8,440 nucleotides of DNA from Acidobacteriota bacterium (GCA_013695405.1 JACDAO010000788.1:1-8440), one strand, 5' to 3'; numbered from the stretch's first letter, positions 1 to 6,243 are shown. Notes: generated by a model from the sequence alone, not told the origin. Made by a program: numbers and translations.

Positions 1-197
1 CGCAGGTCGTCGACGCCACCGACACCGCGCCGGGCGCGATCGCGGTGCCGCTGCTGGTCCCTCAGGGGTGTGTCGGCGTGCTGGCGGCCGAGATCGGCCA
101 CGGCCGCGAAGCCGCGGTGGCGACCCGCGCCCTGGCACAAATCGTCGCGGCACAGCTCGCGGTGCTCATTCCGGCGGAATCGACCCCAGACGCGTAG
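1..197 (+). CDS. C-terminal fragment of a GAF-like domain protein
   Basis: This is the 3' end of a gene that begins before the window. The frame that starts at base 3 stays open for 64 codons and ends at TAG 195-197. The visible peptide alternates hydrophobic strands and a final helix: GAIAVPLLVPQGCVGVLAAE, then an Ala-rich helix that includes ALAQIVAAQLAVL. This looks like the last two strands and closing helix of a GAF or related small-molecule-sensing domain, where a hydrophobic strand, a turn and a 'GVL' strand precede the terminal helix. If so, the protein would be a cytoplasmic sensor or regulator, but no output domain is visible. Its last 32 bases overlap the end of the convergent small secreted protein gene. 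The coding frame is well supported; the GAF assignment is a resemblance only. Confidence 0.55.
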   Translation, partial: QVVDATDTAPGAIAVPLLVPQGCVGVLAAEIGHGREAAVATRALAQIVAAQLAVLIPAESTPDA

Positions 198-489
198 CCA
201 CATCCATCCACGCAGTCGGGACCGTCGCGGTCGGCGTGGCTGGCACGGCCGCGCGCTTGCGGCTGATCTCGGTGCCGCCGCAGTCCTGCGGCTGTTGCCG
301 GATGACCAGACGCATCCGGGTCACGTCGGCCCGTTCGACCGGCGGCGCCGGCGGCAGCGGGAGGTCCACCGTGCCCCAACCTGCGTCGCCTACCTCGTCG
401 GGCAGGGACACCGGCGTCGCGGCCTGAACCGCGGCGGTCAGGGCCAGCGTCAGCACGCCAACTGCAAGCCGGACGACGGGAAGGGTCAT
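166..489 (-). CDS. small secreted protein of unknown function
   Basis: This 107-residue protein begins with a convincing Sec signal peptide: a short N-terminus, a hydrophobic core (residues 5-20) and a probable cleavage site after VQA at 21-23. The predicted mature part is about 84 residues. It has a Pro-rich stretch (PLPPAPPVE, around residues 45-52), a strand-like segment (TRMRLVIRQQPQDC, 57-70) with the only cysteine at 70, and a low-complexity Ala/Pro/Thr tail. I recognise no family. It lies 48 bases downstream of the PDZ-protein gene on the same strand, so the two are probably co-transcribed and both are exported. The ATG at 487-489 has no strong Shine-Dalgarno sequence, so its translation may depend on the upstream gene. 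The 3' end overlaps the GAF-like gene by 32 bases tail-to-tail. The signal peptide is the main reason to prefer this frame over the overlapping rightward frames. Confidence 0.6.
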   Translation of the reverse strand: MTLPVVRLAVGVLTLALTAAVQAATPVSLPDEVGDAGWGTVDLPLPPAPPVERADVTRMRLVIRQQPQDCGGTEISRKRAAVPATPTATVPTAWMDVATRLGSIPPE

Positions 490-537
490 CCGAATGTGGA
501 CGGCGCTGGCGCTCCGAAAGTTTCGCGGCCCGACCAG

Positions 538-1572
538 TTATGCCGTGAACCGCGGGCGGCGCGGGATGGACCGGCCGTTGGAGCTGTCGGACGGCGTTGA
601 CATCGTCACGGTAATGGTCTGCCGCTTGCGGTCGCGGCTGACCTCGACCGCAACCGCCTTGCCGGCCTCGACTCCGGACACGTGTTCGAAGATGTCGCCG
701 GCGTCGGTGACCGGCTTGCCGTTGACGCTGGTGATGACGTCGCCGGCCTTGATGCCGGCCTTGCCGGCGGCCGACTGCTCGGCGACCTGCGTCACCAGCA
801 CTCCGGCGCTGACGCCGAAGTAGGTCGCCAGTTGATCGGGCATGGCCTGGACGCCGACGCCCAGTCGGCCGCGGCCGACCCGGATGCGAGGCCGCGTGCT
901 CTCGGCGCCAGGCCCGGGCACGACGAAGTCGAAGCGGTCCGCTCCGTCGCCCTTCCAGCGTTCGAACCGACGCACCAGGTCGTTCTCGCGGCCCGGTCCG
1001 AACGGGTCCGCGTCCGGCCCGAATCGCCGCGACATCTGCCGCATGTCCGGCGTCACCGTGGCGGTTGCCTTCTGCGTGCCGCGGACGTACTCGACCTGCA
1101 GGGCACGTCCGTCGGCCGACTCGCCGACGACTCGCGACAGCTGCCGGGCGCTACGAATCCGCTCGCCGTCGATCGACACGATGATGTCGCCGGTACGGAT
1201 CCCGCTCGTGTAAGCCGCCGAGTCCTGGGACACATCGGCAACCAGGGCGCCGGTGATCCCTGACAGGCCGGCTGTCGTCGCCTCCTCGGTGGTGACGTCG
1301 CGGGTGCTGATGCCGAGCCGCGGCCGACCGGCCATCAGGGCCGGCAGGCCCTGCAAGGCGGTGTCGACCACCACGTCGATGTCGCGCACGGCGTCCTGCA
1401 CGGCACGCTGCGCACGGGTCTCGGCTCGTGTCACCTTCTCCTCGACGCGAGTCGAAGCGGCGGGCACGGCGTCCGCGCTGGCCTGGCCGTCGAGCATGGG
1501 AGTAGCGGCGGCGCCGATGGCCACCGCGCAGGCGACGGCGACGGTACTGGCCAGCCAGATTCGAGTCTGCAT
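538..1572 (-). CDS. exported protein with two PDZ domains and no protease domain
   Basis: This 344-residue protein has a hydrophobic N-terminal signal (about residues 5-24). A charged helical segment follows (41-75), then PDZ domain 1 (about 84-175, with SGIRTGDIIVSIDGERI) and a charged linker rich in Arg, Asp and Phe (176-230). PDZ domain 2 spans about 235-326 (KAGIKAGDVITSVNGKPV) and precedes a short Ser/Arg tail. Both domains show the features usual for bacterial HtrA/DegP-type PDZ modules: a buried ligand loop, a 'G-I-[RK]-x-G-D-[IV]-I' strand and an 'S-[IV]-[DN]-G' turn. The trypsin-like protease domain of HtrA proteins is absent, so this is probably a periplasmic peptide-binding or scaffold protein. 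The start at 1570-1572 is chosen because GGAGGA lies five bases upstream and the signal peptide follows at once. The open frame continues further upstream, but only through the divergent promoter region and into glnA. It is probably the first gene of a unit with the small secreted protein downstream. Confidence 0.85.
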   Translation of the reverse strand: MQTRIWLASTVAVACAVAIGAAATPMLDGQASADAVPAASTRVEEKVTRAETRAQRAVQDAVRDIDVVVDTALQGLPALMAGRPRLGISTRDVTTEEATTAGLSGITGALVADVSQDSAAYTSGIRTGDIIVSIDGERIRSARQLSRVVGESADGRALQVEYVRGTQKATATVTPDMRQMSRRFGPDADPFGPGRENDLVRRFERWKGDGADRFDFVVPGPGAESTRPRIRVGRGRLGVGVQAMPDQLATYFGVSAGVLVTQVAEQSAAGKAGIKAGDVITSVNGKPVTDAGDIFEHVSGVEAGKAVAVEVSRDRKRQTITVTMSTPSDSSNGRSIPRRPRFTA

Positions 1573-1577
1573 GCGAG

Positions 1578-1583
1578 TCCTCC
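1578..1583 (-). promoter_or_regulatory. ribosome-binding site of the PDZ-protein gene
   Basis: GGAGGA on the minus strand, five bases before the ATG at 1570-1572. It is a near-perfect Shine-Dalgarno sequence and fixes the start of the PDZ protein, ruling out the long upstream in-frame extension. Confidence 0.8.
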
Positions 1584-1593
1584 GGGATGTCAG

Positions 1594-1610
1594 GGCTGCG
1601 GGTCGCAGCC
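1594..1610. repeat. short perfect inverted repeat in the divergent spacer
   Basis: GGCTGCG-GGT-CGCAGCC forms perfect 7-bp arms around a 3-bp centre. It lies 21 bases upstream of the PDZ-protein start codon, just before its Shine-Dalgarno sequence. It could be an operator or a hairpin in the leader of that mRNA. In DNA this GC-rich, a chance origin is also plausible. Confidence 0.45.
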
Positions 1611-1665
1611 GGTCGGGCCACGTGGCGACCCGGCCGTTCCGGTTACCTGAGACGGGGGCGGGGGC

Positions 1666-1694
1666 CTGAAGGTTGGCCCGGGGTCCGCTACACT
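1666..1694 (+). promoter_or_regulatory. candidate promoter of glnA
   Basis: A -10-like TACACT at 1689-1694 (4 of 6 matches to TATAAT) follows a weak -35-like CTGAAG at 1666-1671 with a 17-bp spacer. Transcription would begin near 1701, giving a very short leader that still includes the GGAGG at 1703-1707. A sigma-54-like arrangement overlaps it: TGGCCC at 1674-1679, and GG at 1675-1676 lies twelve bases before GC at 1687-1688, although the -12 part (CCGC) is a poor match to TTGC. Which sigma factor acts here cannot be decided from sequence. Confidence 0.35.
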
Positions 1695-1702
1695 CGTGCG
1701 CT

Positions 1703-1707
1703 GGAGG
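1703..1707 (+). promoter_or_regulatory. ribosome-binding site that sets the TTG start of glnA
   Basis: GGAGG lies seven bases before TTG 1715-1717. This spacing is ideal and favours the TTG over the in-frame ATG at 1673, which has no such site and would add 14 residues (MARGPLHSCAGGPP) unlike any glutamine synthetase N-terminus. Confidence 0.75.
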
Positions 1708-1714
1708 CCCCCCT

Positions 1715-3073
1715 TTGAGCGAGGCGCACGCGCAAGACCCGGCCCACGGCACCCGGACACGGCAGATCCTTGGCGAGGCCGAGGCCGAGGGCGTCAAGTT
1801 CCTCAGGCTGCAGTTCACCGACATCCTCGGCGTGATCAAGAACGTCGAGGTGCCGGACCGCCAGTTCGCCGCCGCGCTCGACGGGCAGGTGATGTTCGAC
1901 GGATCCTCGATCGAGGGCTTCGTGCGGATTGAGGAGTCGGACATGTACCTGACTCCCGACCTGTCCACCTTCCGTATCTTCCCGTGGGTCGATCCGTCGG
2001 GCGAGAAGGTTGCCCGCCTGATCTGCGACATCAGCAACCCGGACGGCACGCCGTTCACCGGCTGCCCGCGCCAGACGCTCAAGCGCGCCATCGGCGAAGC
2101 GGCACGGCGCGGCTTCTCGATGGACGTCGGGCCGGAAGCCGAGTTCTTCCTGTTCCAGACCCGTGACGAGGAACCCACCACCGAGACCCACGATGCGGCC
2201 GGCTACTTCGACCTGACCCCGGTCGATCAGGGCGAGGACGTCCGCCGGCAGATCGTGCTGATGCTCGAGCGGATGGGCTTCGAGGTCGAGGCGGCACACC
2301 ACGAGGTGGCGGGCGGCCAGCACGAGATCGACTTCCGTTACGACGATGTGCTGCGGGCGGCCGACAACGTCAGCACCTTCCGGTTCGTGGTGAAGAACGT
2401 GGCCCGGCGTAACGGCGTGTACGCGACCTTCATGCCCAAGCCGGTGTTCGGCGTCAACGGCTCGGGCATGCACACGCACCAGTCGCTGTTGCGCGACGGC
2501 CGCAACGCCTTCGTCGATGCCGATGGCCCGTTCGAGCTGAGTCGCACCTGCATGAACTACATCGGCGGCCTGCTGCAGCACGCCGCGTCCTTCTGTGCGA
2601 TCACCAATCCGCTGGTCAACTCGTACAAGCGGCTGGTGCCGGGCTTCGAGGCGCCGACCCACGTCGCCTGGTCCGAGCGCAACCGCAGCCCGCTGATCCG
2701 GATACCGGCCCCGCGCGGCGAAGCGACCCGGATCGAGCTGCGGATGCCCGACCCGTCGTGCAACCCGTACCTGGCGTTCGCGGTCATGCTGCGGGCCGGC
2801 CTCGACGGCCTCGACAACGACCTCGACCCGGGTGCGCCGGTCAGCAAGAACATCTACAAGATGAGCCAGCGCGAGCGCCGCTCGCTGCGCATCGACGAAC
2901 TGCCGATGAACCTCAGCGACGCCCTCGACCTGCTCGAACGCAGCGCGCTGATGCGCGACACCCTCGGCGATCACATCTTCGAGCACTTCATCGAGGCCAA
3001 GCGCCGCGAGTGGTTCGAGTATCTCCAGCAGGTCAGCGCCTGGGAGATCGCCCGCTACCTGAAGGTCTACTGA
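1715..3073 (+). CDS. glnA: glutamine synthetase, type I alpha (Bacillus-like)
   Basis: This cytoplasmic enzyme joins ammonia to glutamate using ATP and is the main entry point for nitrogen assimilation. From the TTG start it has 452 residues, close to the roughly 444 of alpha-type enzymes. The N-terminal beta-grasp domain carries FLRLQFTDILGVIKNVE (29-45) and DGSSIEGFVR (62-71). The catalytic domain carries GPEAEFFLF (139-147, metal-binding Glu141 and Glu143), HHEVAGGQHEIDF (195-207), FGVNGSGMH (245-253), the Glu flap in PGFEAP (309-314), NRSPLIRIP (323-331) and the C-terminal FIEAKRREW (425-433). The roughly 25-residue insertion of adenylylated beta-type enzymes is missing after EFFLF, so control by adenylylation is unlikely. 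Arg71 aligns with the Bacillus arginine linked to glutamine feedback inhibition, so direct feedback is the more likely control. A response-regulator gene follows after three bases and is probably co-transcribed. All motifs are intact. Confidence 0.97.
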   Translation: MSEAHAQDPAHGTRTRQILGEAEAEGVKFLRLQFTDILGVIKNVEVPDRQFAAALDGQVMFDGSSIEGFVRIEESDMYLTPDLSTFRIFPWVDPSGEKVARLICDISNPDGTPFTGCPRQTLKRAIGEAARRGFSMDVGPEAEFFLFQTRDEEPTTETHDAAGYFDLTPVDQGEDVRRQIVLMLERMGFEVEAAHHEVAGGQHEIDFRYDDVLRAADNVSTFRFVVKNVARRNGVYATFMPKPVFGVNGSGMHTHQSLLRDGRNAFVDADGPFELSRTCMNYIGGLLQHAASFCAITNPLVNSYKRLVPGFEAPTHVAWSERNRSPLIRIPAPRGEATRIELRMPDPSCNPYLAFAVMLRAGLDGLDNDLDPGAPVSKNIYKMSQRERRSLRIDELPMNLSDALDLLERSALMRDTLGDHIFEHFIEAKRREWFEYLQQVSAWEIARYLKVY

Positions 3074-3076
3074 CCC

Positions 3077-3439
3077 ATGCATCTCCTGTTAGCCGATGAT
3101 GACGCGTCGATTGCGGCGGTGGCCAGCCTGGGTCTGCGCCATGCCGGCTGTACGGTGACCGTGGTCGAGGACGGGCCGGCCGCCCTCGAGGCGGCGCGGG
3201 GCGGCTCGTTCGAGGGCTTGATTCTCGACTGGTTCCTGCCCGGCATGGACGGCATCGACGTCTGCCGTCAGCTGACCTCGGATCCCGACTGGTCCCAGGT
3301 GCCGATCGTCTTCCTGACCGGCGCGTCCCACGACGGCGCCGAAGCGGAAGCAATCGCCGCCGGCGCCCGCGGCGTGATCTTCAAGCCGTTCGATCCGCTG
3401 ACGCTCGGCGATCGGGTGAAGGCGCTGCTCCGGGCGTGA
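3077..3439 (+). CDS. single-domain response regulator (CheY-like receiver)
   Basis: This is a 120-residue stand-alone receiver domain with no output domain. The acidic pocket is Asp7-Asp8, the phospho-acceptor is Asp51 (LILDWFLPGMDG, 48-59), the switch threonine is Thr81 (FLTGAS) and the conserved lysine is Lys103 in FKPFDP (102-107). All five alternating strands and helices are present, so it should be phosphorylated by a histidine kinase and act through protein contact, like CheY or Spo0F. The ATG follows the glnA stop by only three bases, and a weak GAAGG lies 11 bases before it inside the end of glnA, which suggests translational coupling. No histidine kinase lies in the window. Its position suggests a link to nitrogen status, but that is inference from context only. 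Confidence 0.9.
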   Translation: MHLLLADDDASIAAVASLGLRHAGCTVTVVEDGPAALEAARGGSFEGLILDWFLPGMDGIDVCRQLTSDPDWSQVPIVFLTGASHDGAEAEAIAAGARGVIFKPFDPLTLGDRVKALLRA

Positions 3440-3464
3440 ATTCTGCAATTCTGCAATTCTGCAA
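3439..3464. repeat. AT-rich 8-bp tandem repeat between convergent genes
   Basis: Three exact copies of AATTCTGC (3439-3446, 3447-3454, 3455-3462) are followed by AA. The array starts at the last base of the response-regulator stop codon and fills most of the 28-bp gap before the end of the LD-carboxypeptidase gene. Its base composition stands out against the GC-rich surroundings. It has no hairpin that would make it an obvious terminator, and its role is unknown. Confidence 0.85.
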
Positions 3465-3467
3465 CTC

Positions 3468-4541
3468 TCACGCGACTGCGGCTTCGAGTAACCTGATCGT
3501 GCCGCGGGTCGCGTCGACTTCGGCCGGCACGCCAATCGGCATCAGGAACTGCCGGTCGATGTGGCCGATCTGCGCCCCTTCCCAGGCGGGCACGCCGAGC
3601 GGCTTGAGGTAGTCGTCGAGGATGTCGCCGATGGTCAGCGAGCCGTAGCTGTCCTCGCCCGGCAGGCACTTGCTGCAGCGGCCCCAGATGACCGCCCTGG
3701 CCTGGCCGAGCACCCCGGCCAACTGCAGTTGCATCAGCATTCGATCGATTCGATACGGCGCCTCCTGGACGTCCTCGATGAACAGGACGGCGTCGGTGAA
3801 GTCGGGCAGCAGTCCCGATCCGATCATCGTGGTCAGCACGGTCAGGTTGCCGCCAATCAGCCGGCCGCGCGCAATCCCTGGCGTCAGCGTGCGAATGCGG
3901 TTCTCGGTCGGCACCAGTGCGTCGCCGGCATCGCGCGGGTTGGTCATCGTGACCGCCTCGCCCTGGATCAGCACGCGACGGAACCAGTCGACGTTGAAAC
4001 GGTTCCACGACGAGGCGCCGTTGATGCCGTGGAAGGTGACGAACCCGCATTTGGCGAACACCGGCAGAATCAGCGCGGTGATGTCGCTGTAGCCGAGCAG
4101 CACCTTGGGATGCTGGGCGATGACCTCGAAGTCGAGGTGCGGCAACAGCCGGGCGCAGCCCCAACCGCCGCGCAGGGCGTGGACCGCCGACACCGCAGGG
4201 TCGGTGAACATCGCCATCACATCGGCGGCGCGGTCCTCATCGGTGCCCGCCAGGTAGCCCCGGCGGTCCAGCAGGTGCGTGCCGAGCTTGGCCTTGAATC
4301 CGAGCACCGCCAGCGACTCGACCGCGACGTCCACATCCACCGGGTCCCACGTCGCCGAGGCCGGGTCGACGATGCCGACGGTGTCCCCGGTGCGCAGTCG
4401 TCGCGGCTTGCGGAGTCGAGTGCGAGCGGCCGGTCGCGACGCACCCTGCCCGGCTGCCCGTGCGCCCACCGCGCCGGTCAGTCCCGCGGCGACGGTGGCG
4501 GCCACGGACTGCCGGACGAAGCCCCGACGGGTGTACGACAT
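3468..4541 (-). CDS. Tat-exported LD-carboxypeptidase (peptidase family S66)
   Basis: This 357-residue serine peptidase belongs to the LdcA/MccF family, which removes the terminal D-residue from muropeptide L,D-bonds or cleaves related amide bonds. The N-terminus has a twin-arginine signal (TRRGFVRQ, residues 4-11) with an Ala-rich hydrophobic core to about residue 30, so the folded enzyme is probably exported. The S66 landmarks are ordered as expected: RGGWG (124-128), the nucleophile elbow GYSD with Ser152, Glu256 in FIEDVQEAPYR (254-264), and His327 in GHIDRQFLMPIG (326-337). The distances Ser-Glu (104) and Glu-His (71) are close to those of Pseudomonas LdcA (Ser115, Glu217, His285), so the triad looks complete. 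The ATG lacks a clear Shine-Dalgarno sequence. The gene is divergent from the membrane protein gene with only 29 bases between the two starts. S66 enzymes best known for peptidoglycan recycling are cytoplasmic, so a periplasmic role would differ from theirs. Confidence 0.92.
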   Translation of the reverse strand: MSYTRRGFVRQSVAATVAAGLTGAVGARAAGQGASRPAARTRLRKPRRLRTGDTVGIVDPASATWDPVDVDVAVESLAVLGFKAKLGTHLLDRRGYLAGTDEDRAADVMAMFTDPAVSAVHALRGGWGCARLLPHLDFEVIAQHPKVLLGYSDITALILPVFAKCGFVTFHGINGASSWNRFNVDWFRRVLIQGEAVTMTNPRDAGDALVPTENRIRTLTPGIARGRLIGGNLTVLTTMIGSGLLPDFTDAVLFIEDVQEAPYRIDRMLMQLQLAGVLGQARAVIWGRCSKCLPGEDSYGSLTIGDILDDYLKPLGVPAWEGAQIGHIDRQFLMPIGVPAEVDATRGTIRLLEAAVA

Positions 4542-4548
4542 GCGCGAG

Positions 4549-4554
4549 ATAGTA
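4549..4554 (-). promoter_or_regulatory. candidate -10 box for a leaderless LD-carboxypeptidase mRNA
   Basis: On the minus strand TACTAT (4 of 6 matches to TATAAT) ends seven bases before the ATG at 4541. Transcription would therefore start at or next to the A of the start codon. This fits the lack of a Shine-Dalgarno sequence. No convincing -35 element is visible. The short divergent gap means any promoter must overlap one of the two coding regions or the gap itself. Confidence 0.3.
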
Positions 4555-4570
4555 CCCTGCCCGGGTCGCC

Positions 4571-6229
4571 ATGCCGTCGCTGTCGCGCCTGTCCCGCCGC
4601 CGTCCGGCCCGCTCCGTGCTCGAAGCCCTCGCGGCGGCCCTGCTGTTTGCGCTGCTGACCGCCGTCGTGACCTGGCCGCAGCCGGCGCAGTGGCTCACGC
4701 ACACCCACGGCCACCACGACGCGCTGTTCAGCATGTGGCGGCTTGCCTGGATCGCCGACGCGCTCACGACCGAGCCGTCGGCGCTCTTCAACGCGCCGAT
4801 CTTCCACCCCGAACTGCGCACCCTGGCGTACTCCGACGCGGTCCTGCTGCAGGGACTGCTGGCCACTCCCGCGCTGGCCGTCGGCGCGCCGGTGCTGCCG
4901 GTCTACAACGTGCTGCTGCTGGCAGGCCCGTGGTTGTCCGCCCTCGGCGCCTACCTGCTGGTGCGATCCCTGACCGGGCAGGCCTGGCCGGCAGTGATCG
5001 CCGGGACCGTGTTCGGGCTGCTGCCGTACCGGATCGAACACGCCATGCACCTCGAGCTGCAGTGGTCGCAGTGGATGCCGCTGACGATGTGGGCCTTGCA
5101 CCGGACGGTGCGCCAGGGTCGCGCCGCCGACGGCGTGCTGACCGGGGTGTTCGTGCTGCTGCAGTTCGTCAGCTGCGTCTACTACGGCGTCTTCCTGCTG
5201 ATGTTGCTGACGATCACCACGCCGGTGCTGCTGCTGGTCAGCGCGCGTGCACCACTGATCGCGGTGGCCAGAGCCTTGCTCGTCGGCGCGGTGATCGGCG
5301 CCGCGCCGCTGGTGGCCTACAGCGCGCCCTACCGCGCCAACCAACAGGCTTTCGGTGGTCGCGGCCTCGGCGAAATCGACATGTGGAGCGCGACGCCCGG
5401 CAGTTTCCTCTCGTCGCCGCTCGAGAACCGGCTCTATGGGTCGAGCACCTCCGGCTACGGCGCGGCCGAGGGACGGCTGATGCCAGGAGTGCTGGCGCTG
5501 CTGCTGGCCATACTGGCGCTGATCCGCCCGTTGACCCGTGAGATCTGGGTCTACGCAGTGGCGCTGGTGAGTTCGGCGGTGCTGGCACTGGGCACACACA
5601 CGCCGGCCTACCGCATCGCGCTGATCCTCGTGCCACCGCTCTCTGGACTGCGTGCGCCGGCTCGCTTCGGCATGCTGGCCGCGCTGGCCGTGGCGGTGCT
5701 GGCCGGGTTCGGCGCCGCCTGGCTGCTCGGCCGGATTCGTCACCCGATCGTCCGGCACGCGGTCGCGATCGTGATCGTCGCCGGCATGACCGTCGAGTAT
5801 GCGTCGAGATTCGGACCATTGCACCCGTGGCTGCAGCGCGCGCCGATGTACGCCGCCTGGCTACGCACCCAGCCGCCGGGCACCGTCGTCGATCTGCCGC
5901 TGCCGCGCGGGCACGCGCTGCCGTTGTTCGAGGCCGAGTGGAGCTACCTGGGGCGCACGCACGGCAAGCCGATGGCCAACGGCTATTCCGGCTACTACCC
6001 GCGAAGCTATCTCGATTTGCTCGGCGCGATGACTGGTTTCCCGAACCGCGAGAGTCTGCAGGCCTTGCGCGCCCGCGACGTTCGCTACGTGGTGGTGCAC
6101 GAGGACCGGTACAAGCCGGCCGACTTCTTCGATTTCCTGTCGCGTCTCTACGCCACGCCCGGGGTTGTCGTGGTCGGCCGCTTTGGCGATCCGGAGTATC
6201 CGGCGGTGGTGTTGCGCCTCGACCGGTGA
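4571..6229 (+). CDS. polytopic membrane protein, GT-C glycosyltransferase-like
   Basis: This is a 552-residue inner-membrane protein. About ten hydrophobic segments are visible, roughly at 17-36, 91-132, 138-152, 189-224, 229-251, 303-319, 324-358, 366-387 and 396-408. A soluble C-terminal part (about 415-552) contains PPGTVVDLPLP (435-445), NGYSGYYPRSY (470-480) and DVRYVVVHED (503-512). The first external loop carries HHDALFSMWRLAW (48-60, Asp50) and LAYSD (85-89), followed by LLPYRIEHAMHLELQWSQWMPL (150-171) in a later loop. This layout matches a family of large bacterial membrane proteins related to GT-C enzymes such as ArnT and PMT, which use lipid-linked sugars and an acidic residue in the first loop. 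Sugar and acceptor cannot be inferred. The ATG is the first codon in a good context and no Shine-Dalgarno sequence is seen. The next gene begins 23 bases downstream, but nothing shows that the two work together. Confidence 0.75.
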   Translation: MPSLSRLSRRRPARSVLEALAAALLFALLTAVVTWPQPAQWLTHTHGHHDALFSMWRLAWIADALTTEPSALFNAPIFHPELRTLAYSDAVLLQGLLATPALAVGAPVLPVYNVLLLAGPWLSALGAYLLVRSLTGQAWPAVIAGTVFGLLPYRIEHAMHLELQWSQWMPLTMWALHRTVRQGRAADGVLTGVFVLLQFVSCVYYGVFLLMLLTITTPVLLLVSARAPLIAVARALLVGAVIGAAPLVAYSAPYRANQQAFGGRGLGEIDMWSATPGSFLSSPLENRLYGSSTSGYGAAEGRLMPGVLALLLAILALIRPLTREIWVYAVALVSSAVLALGTHTPAYRIALILVPPLSGLRAPARFGMLAALAVAVLAGFGAAWLLGRIRHPIVRHAVAIVIVAGMTVEYASRFGPLHPWLQRAPMYAAWLRTQPPGTVVDLPLPRGHALPLFEAEWSYLGRTHGKPMANGYSGYYPRSYLDLLGAMTGFPNRESLQALRARDVRYVVVHEDRYKPADFFDFLSRLYATPGVVVVGRFGDPEYPAVVLRLDR

Positions 6230-6237
6230 GGCCCGGA

Positions 6238-6243
6238 TACACT
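6238..6243 (+). promoter_or_regulatory. candidate -10 box before the haloperoxidase-like gene
   Basis: TACACT, identical to the box upstream of glnA, lies nine bases before the ATG at 6253. Transcription would start within a few bases of the start codon, consistent with the lack of a Shine-Dalgarno sequence. No clear -35 element is seen. This would give the gene its own promoter within the 23-base gap after the membrane protein gene. Confidence 0.35.

Noticed and set aside
70..600. 176-codon plus-strand frame across the left region
   Set aside because: It shows no domain or signal and competes with the GAF-like tail and the small secreted protein, both of which have recognisable protein character.
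1673..1714. Upstream ATG start of glnA at 1673
   Set aside because: It adds 14 residues unlike glutamine synthetase N-termini, lies in the predicted promoter, and lacks a ribosome-binding site. The TTG at 1715 has GGAGG at ideal spacing.
1573..2181. 203-codon N-terminal extension of the PDZ protein
   Set aside because: It runs through the divergent spacer and into glnA. The ATG at 1570-1572 has an excellent Shine-Dalgarno sequence and is followed at once by a signal peptide.
1688..3082. 464-codon open frame antisense to glnA
   Set aside because: It mirrors almost exactly the glutamine synthetase gene, has no recognisable protein features, and long antisense frames are expected opposite a GC-rich gene. 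All conserved motifs are on the plus strand.
3440..3467. The tandem repeat as a CRISPR remnant or attachment site
   Set aside because: The units are only eight bases, directly adjacent with no spacers, and there is no integrase or cas gene nearby.
4279..5541. 420-codon plus-strand frame across the LD-carboxypeptidase start and the membrane protein gene
   Set aside because: Its Arg/Ala/Pro-rich translation has no domain character. It is a shadow of two well-supported genes in other frames.
4478..5824. 448-codon minus-strand frame opposite the membrane protein gene
   Set aside because: Its Gln/Arg/His-rich translation is typical of an antisense frame in GC-rich DNA; the plus strand encodes a coherent set of transmembrane segments.
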